Program-made: the position numbers and the translations under genes | Shown here: positions 1 to 5,798 of the stretch, in pieces | How the letters are laid out: every line of letters starts with the position of its first letter | How positions within the stretch are numbered: the stretch's first letter is position 1 | Notes under the pieces: model-generated | What the model was told of the DNA's origin: nothing | What the model saw: the letters and a program-made list of their open reading frames with translations, nothing else | Database searches by the model: none | Assembly: GCA_014360855.1 (NCBI GenBank) | Contig: JACIWP010000059.1 | Span: 1 to 13,081 of the forward strand | Origin: Anaerolineae bacterium | GTDB lineage: Bacteria; Chloroflexota; Anaerolineae; JACIWP01 | Direction of reading: 5' to 3' | Length of the DNA stretch: 13,081 nt

Positions 1-59
1 CAAATGCCAGTACATCATGGTATGTTAGTGTCACGACGCCCTCTCTGCTCTATGGTTGG

Positions 60-166
60 TTTCGCAACTACCAAATAGCAGGAGGACGTCGTACTGTCAA
101 AAGTGGGTAAGACCCAGCTGCATCTGGGTCCTGGAGACAGTCACCTGGCCGGTGGTTGTTGCGAAA
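60..166. repeat. Nested inverted repeats, possible structured element
   Basis: Four pairs of complementary segments sit concentrically: 60-72 with 154-166 (13 nt, one mismatch), 79-82 with 144-147, 93-98 with 136-141, and 111-117 with 124-130 around a 6-nt loop. They could fold as one long interrupted hairpin in RNA from either strand, or as a DNA cruciform. No T-tract follows on either strand, so it does not look like a simple terminator. The rest of 1-174 has no convincing reading frame and is less GC-rich than the genes. The element ends 9 nt before the -35 box of the riboswitch promoter. The pairing is read directly from the sequence; the function is unknown. Confidence 0.45.
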
Positions 167-174
167 GCCCGGCG

Positions 175-209
175 TTGACAAGTTTGCCAGGTTATGATAC
201 ACTTATAAT
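175..209 (+). promoter_or_regulatory. Sigma-70-type promoter of the glycine-riboswitch operon
   Basis: A perfect -35 box TTGACA lies at 175-180. With the usual 17-nt spacer the -10 box is TACACT (198-203, 4 of 6 matches). A perfect TATAAT follows immediately at 204-209, but at 23 nt from the TTGACA it would need another -35. Either choice puts transcription start at about 210-217, which gives a leader of roughly 370 nt containing the whole riboswitch. Confidence 0.7.
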
Positions 210-236
210 GGATTAGTTGAAGCTTTATTTCGTCAA

Positions 237-248
237 GTGAATATTCAC
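237..248. promoter_or_regulatory. 12-bp perfect palindrome in the leader
   Basis: GTGAATATTCAC is a perfect 12-bp palindrome just after the predicted transcription start and 2 nt before the first riboswitch helix. It could be an operator for a dimeric repressor or a small leader hairpin. Its TGAAT/ATTCA half-sites recall the arginine box, but that box has a 4-bp spacer between them, which is absent here. The role is unproven. Confidence 0.25.
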
Positions 249-249
249 A

Positions 250-455
250 CCTCAGCGCGAGAGAGAGCCGGCCCGGCCGGCCGCCGAAGGGGAATGGCAC
301 GCGCACCTGCTAAACTCTCAGGCAAAAGGATCGCGTTGAGGCGCACTCTGGAGAGCTGGCGCCACACAATGTGGCCGCCACACCGAAGGGGCAACCCCAG
401 CTTCTTATGCCACATACCACCTCTGGGGAAATCTCTCAGGTCCAGGGACAGAGTG
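250..455 (+). promoter_or_regulatory. Tandem glycine riboswitch (two aptamers)
   Basis: Two copies of the glycine aptamer signature occur in order. Aptamer I (about 256-335) has P1 256-260/331-335, a GAGAG patch at 261-267, the CCGAAGG core at 284-290 and CTCTCAGG at 315-322. Aptamer II (344-455) has a 7-bp P1 344-350/449-455, GGAGAG at 350-355, CACCGAAGGGGCAA at 381-394, CTCTCAGG at 433-440 and GGACAGAG at 446-453. Variable stems are visible at 267-272/276-281, 361-366/370-375 and 395-400/423-428. Leader bases 250-254 pair with linker bases 337-341, matching the leader-linker helix (P0, kink-turn) known in this family. Such tandem switches usually control glycine cleavage or glycine transport genes. 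Here the switch lies upstream of an aminotransferase, dehydrogenase and DUF1015 operon. Confidence 0.95.
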
Positions 456-493
456 GGATACAGGTGCAGGTTTCCTGTTCCCACTTTTTGTTT
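452..493 (+). terminator. Riboswitch expression-platform terminator
   Basis: Positions 452-458 pair with 479-485 (7 bp), then, past a one-base bulge at 459, 460-464 pair with 474-478 (5 bp), leaving a 9-nt loop. The run TTTTTGTTT follows at 485-493. The 5' arm uses bases 452-455, which are also part of the 3' strand of aptamer II P1 (449-455), so P1 and terminator cannot both form completely. Glycine binding, which stabilises P1, should therefore suppress termination and switch the operon ON. This is a structural prediction made by eye. Confidence 0.75.
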
Positions 494-512
494 GGAGCGG
501 CCGAGGGGTTTC

Positions 513-530
513 GCCGGCAGTTCTGCCGGC
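513..530 (+). other. GCCGGC hairpin in the 5' leader
   Basis: GCCGGCAG (513-520) and CTGCCGGC (523-530) are perfect complements separated by TT, giving a stable hairpin (7 bp with a 4-nt loop) between the riboswitch terminator and the first ribosome binding site. No T-tract follows. It may protect the mRNA 5' end after read-through, or may simply be one of the many GCCGGC copies in this region. Confidence 0.35.
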
Positions 531-583
531 TGACGATAAGGGCACACATATCCCGAATCATTTTTCACAAAGGAGGGTTACCG

Positions 584-1651
584 ATGTACAAGAAGCTCTT
601 TATCCCTGGTCCGACCCATGTGCGCGAGGAAATCCTGCAGGCGCAGGCCGTGCCGATGATCGGCCACCGCTCCAAAGAGTACTCCGACCTGCAGGCGGCG
701 GTCACCCCGAAGCTCCAGCAACTGCTCTACACCACCCAACCCGTGTTCCTCTTCGCCTCCTCTTCCACGGGCGTCATGGAAGCGGCCATCCGCAACTGCG
801 TGGCCAAGAAGTGCCTCAACACCGTCTGCGGCGAATTCTCCCGCCGCTGGCATGAGATCACCAAAGCCAACGGCAAGGACTGTGATGTCTTGGAAGTCCC
901 CATTGGCAAGGCCGTCCTGCCCGAGATGATCGATGAGAAGCTGGCCACCGGCGAATACGACGCGGTGACGGTGGTGCACAACGAGACCTCCACCGGCGTG
1001 ATGAACCCCATTGAGGAAATCGCCGAGGTGATGAAGAAGTACCCGGACGTCATGTTCCTGGTGGATTCGGTCAGCTCCATGGCCGGCGTGAAGATCGAGT
1101 TCGATCGATTGGGGATTGACGTCCTGCTGGCCGGCGTGCAGAAGTGCTTCGCCCTGCCGCCCGGACTGACCGTCTGCGCCGTCAGCCATAAGGCACTCAA
1201 GAAGGCGGAAACGGTGCCGTATCGCGGCAAGTATTTCGACTTCATCGACATGTACAAGTTCTATCAGAAGAATCAGACCCCGGCGACGCCGGCCATCAGC
1301 CTCATCCAGGCTCTGAACAAGCAGATGGACGACATCCTGGCGGAAGGCCTGGAAAACCGCTGGCAGCGCCATAAAGAAATGGCCAAATACGTCCAGGATT
1401 GGGCCCGCAAGTACTGGGCGCTCTTCTCCGACGAACGTTATCTGTCCCTCACCGTCACCAACATCGTCAACACCCGCGAGGTGGACATCAAGGCGCTCAA
1501 CGAGGAGCTGGGCCGGCGCGGCGCCATGATCTCCGACGGCTACGGCCCGCTGAAGGGCAAATGCTTCCGTGTCGCGCACATGGGCGATCTGACCCTGGAC
1601 GACCTGCGCTGGCTGACCGCCCAGATCGAAGACATCCTCAAGTTGAGCTGA
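584..1651 (+). CDS. Class V PLP-dependent aminotransferase (alanine/serine-glyoxylate or phosphoserine type)
   Basis: A 355-residue protein, full length for the alanine-glyoxylate/serine-pyruvate aminotransferase family of fold-type I class V enzymes. Features seen: N-terminal F-I-P-G-P-T at 6-11; S-S-S-T-G at 59-63 in the cofactor phosphate region; N-E-T-S-T-G-V at 133-139; the cofactor-contacting Asp in V-D-S-V-S-S at 160-165; the Schiff-base Lys187 in G-V-Q-K; T-P-A-T-P-A at 232-237; and the substrate-carboxylate Arg329 in F-R-V-A-H-M-G. ATG 584 is chosen because AAGGAGG (570-576) lies 7 nt upstream and homology begins there; the upstream in-frame extension covers the riboswitch. It is the first gene after the riboswitch and 29 nt before the dehydrogenase. 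In archaea and Thermotoga-like bacteria similar enzymes serve as phosphoserine aminotransferases next to serA. Glyoxylate or hydroxypyruvate transamination is equally possible. The family is certain; the substrate is not. Confidence 0.93.
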   Translation: MYKKLFIPGPTHVREEILQAQAVPMIGHRSKEYSDLQAAVTPKLQQLLYTTQPVFLFASSSTGVMEAAIRNCVAKKCLNTVCGEFSRRWHEITKANGKDCDVLEVPIGKAVLPEMIDEKLATGEYDAVTVVHNETSTGVMNPIEEIAEVMKKYPDVMFLVDSVSSMAGVKIEFDRLGIDVLLAGVQKCFALPPGLTVCAVSHKALKKAETVPYRGKYFDFIDMYKFYQKNQTPATPAISLIQALNKQMDDILAEGLENRWQRHKEMAKYVQDWARKYWALFSDERYLSLTVTNIVNTREVDIKALNEELGRRGAMISDGYGPLKGKCFRVAHMGDLTLDDLRWLTAQIEDILKLS

Positions 1652-1680
1652 CCGCGAGAAGGGGACAAGGAGGGAGTGAC

Positions 1681-2589
1681 ATGAAGGTTCTGGTGTGTGA
1701 CAAGCTGGCGGACAGCGCTGTGAAGGCCATGCGGGACGCCGGCCTGGAAGTCGTCGTCAAGACCGGCATGACCCCGGAAGAGCTGGTCGCCACGGTGCCC
1801 GGCTTCCACGTGGCCATTGTGCGCTCGGCGACCAAGTTCCGCAAGCCGGCCATTGATGCCGCCACCGATATGAAGCTCATCGTGCGCGGCGGCGTGGGCC
1901 TGGACAACATTGACGTGGAGTATGCGGAGTCCAAGGGCATCAAGGTGATGAACACGCCGGCGGCATCCTCCGCCTCGGTGGCGGAGCTGGCGCTGGGCTT
2001 CATGTTCGCGCTGGCCCGCAGTATCCCGCAGGCCACCGCCTCGATGAAGGCCGGCAAGTGGGAGAAGAAGCAGTTCCAGGGCATCGAGCTGGCCGGCAAG
2101 ACCCTGGGCGTCATCGGCGCCGGCCGTATTGGCGCGGAGCTCATCAAGCGCGCCAGCGCTCTGGGCATGAACTGCATCTTCTACCGCCGCACGCCCACGG
2201 AAGTACCGGGTGCCCGTCAGGTCCCGCTGGAGGAGCTCCTCCGCACCTCCGACTTTATCTCCATGCATGTGCCGCTGACCCCGGAGACGGCGAACATGCT
2301 GAGCCGGGAGCAGTTCGCCATGATGAAGGATGGGGTCTACATCGTGCACTGCGGGCGCGGCGGCACGGTGGATGAGGAGGCCCTGCTGGAGGCGCTCAAC
2401 AGCGGCAAAGTCGCCGGCGCGGCCCTCGATGTCTTCGCCGAAGAGCCCACCAACAACATGGCCCTGGTCTCCCATCCCAATGTCATCTGCTCGCCGCACA
2501 TCGGTGCGCAGACGAAGGAGGCCCAGGAGCGGGTGGGCGACGAGGTGGCCAGCATCGTCATCGAGTTCGCCAAGGCGCATGCCGGCTGA
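1681..2589 (+). CDS. D-2-hydroxyacid dehydrogenase, short SerA-type (3-phosphoglycerate dehydrogenase or hydroxypyruvate reductase)
   Basis: A 302-residue protein with the two-domain fold of the D-2-hydroxyacid dehydrogenases. It matches the catalytic-plus-coenzyme core of SerA and lacks the C-terminal ACT domain that senses serine in many SerA proteins. Visible motifs: V-R-S-A-T at 48-52, G-G-V-G-L-D-N-I-D at 70-78, Rossmann G-A-G-R-I-G at 146-151, catalytic Arg226 in C-G-R-G-G, Glu255 in A-E-E-P, and His273 in S-P-H-I-G. The position after the second coenzyme-domain strand, usually Asp in NAD enzymes, reads F-Y-R-R (167-170), which suggests NADP(H) preference. The start has AAGGAGG at 1667-1673. 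It lies between the aminotransferase and the DUF1015 gene in one transcript. The usual reading is step one of serine synthesis. The coenzyme motif and the glycine ON switch make hydroxypyruvate or glyoxylate reduction a serious alternative. Confidence 0.92.
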   Translation: MKVLVCDKLADSAVKAMRDAGLEVVVKTGMTPEELVATVPGFHVAIVRSATKFRKPAIDAATDMKLIVRGGVGLDNIDVEYAESKGIKVMNTPAASSASVAELALGFMFALARSIPQATASMKAGKWEKKQFQGIELAGKTLGVIGAGRIGAELIKRASALGMNCIFYRRTPTEVPGARQVPLEELLRTSDFISMHVPLTPETANMLSREQFAMMKDGVYIVHCGRGGTVDEEALLEALNSGKVAGAALDVFAEEPTNNMALVSHPNVICSPHIGAQTKEAQERVGDEVASIVIEFAKAHAG

Positions 2590-2622
2590 TATTCCGCAAT
2601 CCTTTTGGCAGAGGAGTGGCTC

Positions 2623-3957
2623 ATGGCCGTTGTGAAACCCTTCCGAGCAGTACGCTATAACCCCGCCAAAGTGGGGCAGTTGGACAAGGTCATCGCCCTG
2701 CCGTATGACCGCATTGACGAGAAACTGCAGGAGACGTACTACAACCTCTCCCCGTATAACGTCGTGCGGATGAGCCTGGGCAAGCGCTTCCCCGATGACA
2801 ACGAGACCAACAACGTCTACACCCGCGCCCGCAAGTACTTCGATGAATGGCTGAAAGAGGGCGTCCTGACCCGCGACCCCAAGCCGTGCTTTTACGCCTA
2901 CACCGAGGAGTTCACGGTGCCGGGTACGGGTGACCGCCTGGCACGGCGCGGCGTCATCGGGATGATCAAGCTGGTGCCCTTTGACGAGGGGACTATTCTG
3001 CCGCACGAGCGCACGCTTTCCGGGCCGAAAGTGGACCGTCTGAACCTCCTGCGGGCGATGGAGGTCCACTTGGGGCAGATCTTCATCCTGTATCCGGACC
3101 CGGAGAACCGCATCAACCAACTGCTGGATGCTCACATCCAGCGGGAGCCCGACATTGACGCGGTGGCGGTGGGCGAGGCGGATGTGCGGCACAAAGTCTG
3201 GGTCGTCGATGACCCGAAGGTGCTGGCGGCCATTCAGGAGGAGATGGCGTCCAAGCGCAACCTGATCATCGCCGACGGCCATCACCGCTATGAGACGGCG
3301 CTGGCTTATCGCGATGAGATGCGCGCCAAGCATCCCGATTGGACCGAACAGCACGCCTTCAACTACGTCATGGCGACGCTGGTCAGCATGAGCGACCCGG
3401 GCCTGGTGATTCTGCCGACGCACCGCCTGATTCACTCGTACACCCGCATGAGCGCCGGCGAAATCCTGGAGAAAGCCCGCCAGTACTTCGACGTGCAGGA
3501 AATGCCCAGCCGCGAGGCGCTGGAAGCCAGGATGCGGGAGCTGGCGAACCAGGCGCATGTCATCGGCTTCTATGATGGCAAAGGGTACTACCTGCTGATC
3601 CTGCGCGATCTGGCCGCCATGGACCAGGTGGTCAAGGAACCGCGCGCCCCCGAGTGGAAGGCCCTGGATGTCTCCATCCTGCATGAGCTCATCCTGGAGC
3701 ACATCATGGGGCTGACCAAGGAGAGCATCGAGCGCAAGGAGAACATTGACTACCTGCGCGATCCTGGTCCGGGCTACGCGGCGGTGTCTGCCGGCGAGGC
3801 CAATTTCCTCTTCCTGCTGAACCCCACCAAGCCTCAGCAAGTGGCCGCCTGTGCGGCGAAGGGGGAGAAGATGCCGCAGAAGTCCACCGACTTCTACCCG
3901 AAGGTGCTGACCGGCTTGACCTTCTCTCCCATCCGCTGGGAGGACAAGCTCGAGTAG
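2623..3957 (+). CDS. DUF1015 family protein, possible serine-metabolism enzyme
   Basis: A 444-residue soluble protein of the DUF1015 family. Typical segments: K-P-F-R-A-V-R-Y at 5-12, A-L-P-Y-D at 25-29, P-H-E-R-T at 127-131, the A-D-G-H-H-R-Y motif at 217-223, and the C-terminal M-P-Q-K-S-T-D-F-Y-P-K stretch at 417-427. No signal peptide or membrane span is seen. ATG 2623 is preferred over an in-frame TTG at 2605 because GAGGAG (2611-2616) lies 6 nt upstream of it. It is the last gene of the riboswitch operon and is followed by a strong terminator. The family commonly sits next to serA-like genes (general knowledge). D-G-H-H-R resembles the conserved box of the ParB/sulfiredoxin superfamily, which includes the serine kinase SerK and SbnI, so a serine or phosphoserine reaction is plausible. 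No function is proven from sequence. Confidence 0.9.
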   Translation: MAVVKPFRAVRYNPAKVGQLDKVIALPYDRIDEKLQETYYNLSPYNVVRMSLGKRFPDDNETNNVYTRARKYFDEWLKEGVLTRDPKPCFYAYTEEFTVPGTGDRLARRGVIGMIKLVPFDEGTILPHERTLSGPKVDRLNLLRAMEVHLGQIFILYPDPENRINQLLDAHIQREPDIDAVAVGEADVRHKVWVVDDPKVLAAIQEEMASKRNLIIADGHHRYETALAYRDEMRAKHPDWTEQHAFNYVMATLVSMSDPGLVILPTHRLIHSYTRMSAGEILEKARQYFDVQEMPSREALEARMRELANQAHVIGFYDGKGYYLLILRDLAAMDQVVKEPRAPEWKALDVSILHELILEHIMGLTKESIERKENIDYLRDPGPGYAAVSAGEANFLFLLNPTKPQQVAACAAKGEKMPQKSTDFYPKVLTGLTFSPIRWEDKLE

Positions 3958-3980
3958 CCGGCAGTCCGCCCGCACTACCC

Positions 3981-4020
3981 AGGGGGCGCAGTGAAAGTCA
4001 CTGCGCCCCCTTTATTTTAT
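3981..4020 (+). terminator. Strong intrinsic terminator of the aminotransferase-DUF1015 operon
   Basis: A perfect 13-bp GC-rich stem (3982-3994 with 3998-4010; A3981/T4011 would add a fourteenth pair) encloses an AAG loop and is followed by TTTATTTTAT on the + strand. It starts 24 nt after the DUF1015 stop codon. The minus strand has no T-tract beyond the stem, so it is not clearly bidirectional, although the convergent glycosyltransferase gene ends within the same 3' sequence. Confidence 0.95.
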
Positions 4021-5798
4021 TGCGTCACCCGGACAGTGGTCAGCGGCAGGCGGTAGGGGTCTGGAGACGGGGCAGGGGTGAGCCAATCCCAGCTACCGAA
4101 CGGATGCAGCCCCAGCCAGAGGGTGTATTCCCCCGGCGCGGCGTGTTCTGGCACGCGCAGCCAGTGCTCCGCCGGCATGATGACATTGGCCGGCCAGCGG
4201 TCCGTGGTGTCGCGGCCGGCGGCCGGCGAACCGTCCTTGACCACCAGCGGGTGATTCACATCCTGGGCCAGCGACATCGAGAGCCAGATGTCGCTGGCGA
4301 CCTTCCCCTGTGCACGCCAGAACAGCTCTACGACCACCCAATCGCCGGCGCGCACCGCCGGCGTCCGCAAACGATATGCCACCAGCTCGATGGCCGCCGG
4401 CGGCTCGCCGCCCTGGAACATGACGGACTGCCGCACCGCATCCGCCGGCAGTTCCTCTGCGGAAATCGGCGCCGGCGGGGCGAAGACCGGGGCGACTACC
4501 GCGATCAGCGTGGCCAATCCGAAGATAGCAAACGCCGTCACCAGCGCGCCGGCAGTGGTGTCCTGGCGGCGCGCCGGCACCCAGGCCAGCAGGCCCTTCG
4601 CTAGGAAGAGGGCGATGGCCGGCAGGGCGGGATACACAAGGCGCGCCTGGTCCGTGCCCAACACCGTCGCCGTCCACTTGAGCAGGGCGGCCAGCACCGC
4701 AAGACATTGTAACGCCAGCATGGTCAGGATAGCCCAGGTCTCCGGCGAAATATGCCGCCGGCGCACAGCCAGCCGAACCCAGCCGGCCGCGGCTGTCAGG
4801 CAGAGCGCCAGCAGGAGGGCATACAGCCAGCCGGGCAGTGCCAGCCCCTGCCAGCGCAGCCAGAACGAGGTGAACAGGCCCTTTGCCAGCCACCAGAGCA
4901 CCGCCGGCGTCAGCGGGCCTTCCCGCAGGGCGTTGGTCTGCAGGATGAACGACCAGCCGGTGGGGTCGCCGTGCGTCTGGTAGTTGTGCCAGAGCCACCA
5001 GCCGCAGACCGCCAGCGCCAGGCCGGCCGCCATGACCCCCCAGCCCAGTAACCGCTTGAGCGTGCCCGACAGGCTCCCTTCCCGCCGCCAGGCGGCGTAG
5101 GCCAGGGCGGCGCCGATGGGAACAGCCGTGAGCCCGACGTTGGCCTTGGAGAGCACGCCCAGCCCCAGCCCAATGCCCAGGCCGGCGATGCGCCAGCCCT
5201 CATGCCGGCCGCGGATGACGCGGGCGGACTGCCAGAGCAGGCAGGCGCTGATGGCCGTGGCCAGATTATCGTTGTTCACCATGGCGGAGAGGAACAGGAA
5301 GCCGGGGGAGAAGGCGGTGATGCCGGCCATGAGCAGTGCCGCGGCCGGCTGTGCCGGGAAAGCCTCGCGGCCCAGCGCGTACACGGCCCAGACGGTGAGC
5401 ATGCCGCACAGCACGGAGAAGAGGCGCAGGATGTGCCATGCCAGCGCCCAGCCGCGGTATGGCCAGGATTCCTCGGAGGTGTGGAGCAGTAGGTTGTGCG
5501 GCCGGCCGGGCTCCAGCGAGTAATCGGCATTGGCCTTGATGATGTACCCGTCGTAGTCGGCCCAGGAGGTCAAGCCGGCGCCGAGCAGGTAATAGAGCGG
5601 CGGCTGAAAGGCCTCATGCTCTTCCGCCGTGCTCGGCAGATGCCGGTGCTGGACGATATAGCGGATGACGGTGAAGTGCGGTGCTTCATCCGGCCCTTCG
5701 CCCAGCGGCACGACGACGCTGTACGCGGCCGCCAGCACGAAAAAGGCCAGCAGGATGAGCAGGATGGGGGAAGGCCGGCGCTGTCCCTGCGCGGTCAT
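4017..5798 (-). CDS. GT-C membrane glycosyltransferase, family 39/ArnT-like, with C-terminal beta domain
   Basis: A 593-residue polytopic membrane protein. The first span is at about 11-31. It is followed by G-E-G-P-D-E-A-P-H-F (33-42) with the acidic Asp37-Glu38 pair expected in the first outer loop of GT-C enzymes, then Q-P-P-L-Y-Y at 65-70 and about ten further hydrophobic segments up to about residue 450. Residues 458-593 are non-membrane and beta-rich, with W-R-A-Q and A-P-G-E-Y-T-L-W motifs that match the tail of the upstream neighbour. Such enzymes move a sugar from a polyprenyl-phosphate carrier to an acceptor on the outer side of the membrane; acceptor and sugar cannot be told here. 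Its ATG overlaps the stop of the preceding gene (ATGA, 5795-5798), so translation is probably coupled. It is the last gene of the minus-strand operon. Confidence 0.85.
   Translation of the reverse strand: MTAQGQRRPSPILLILLAFFVLAAAYSVVVPLGEGPDEAPHFTVIRYIVQHRHLPSTAEEHEAFQPPLYYLLGAGLTSWADYDGYIIKANADYSLEPGRPHNLLLHTSEESWPYRGWALAWHILRLFSVLCGMLTVWAVYALGREAFPAQPAAALLMAGITAFSPGFLFLSAMVNNDNLATAISACLLWQSARVIRGRHEGWRIAGLGIGLGLGVLSKANVGLTAVPIGAALAYAAWRREGSLSGTLKRLLGWGVMAAGLALAVCGWWLWHNYQTHGDPTGWSFILQTNALREGPLTPAVLWWLAKGLFTSFWLRWQGLALPGWLYALLLALCLTAAAGWVRLAVRRRHISPETWAILTMLALQCLAVLAALLKWTATVLGTDQARLVYPALPAIALFLAKGLLAWVPARRQDTTAGALVTAFAIFGLATLIAVVAPVFAPPAPISAEELPADAVRQSVMFQGGEPPAAIELVAYRLRTPAVRAGDWVVVELFWRAQGKVASDIWLSMSLAQDVNHPLVVKDGSPAAGRDTTDRWPANVIMPAEHWLRVPEHAAPGEYTLWLGLHPFGSWDWLTPAPSPDPYRLPLTTVRVTQ

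Noticed and set aside
237..248. ArgR arginine box
   Set aside because: Half-sites TGAAT and ATTCA abut directly with no 4-bp spacer, so the arrangement does not fit the known operator.
97..306. 69-codon minus-strand frame in the leader region
   Set aside because: It crosses the promoter and aptamer I, with no supporting start signal or recognisable product.
371..583. In-frame N-terminal extension of the aminotransferase
   Set aside because: It overlaps aptamer II and the terminator, and the ribosome binding site at 570-576 points to ATG 584.
1..583. CRISPR array, tRNA or IS element in the gene-free left end
   Set aside because: No direct repeat-spacer pattern, no tRNA arms or TPsiC-like box, no transposase; only the inverted repeats and riboswitch described.
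578..1579. 333-codon minus-strand frame opposite the aminotransferase
   Set aside because: Antisense shadow with no domain; the plus-strand protein has all PLP-enzyme motifs.
1540..3975. 811-codon open frame on the minus strand opposite the dehydrogenase and DUF1015 genes
   Set aside because: Antisense shadow of two well-supported genes in GC-rich DNA; the translation is rich in His, Arg, Gly and Leu, has no recognisable domain, and runs antisense across two separate cistrons.
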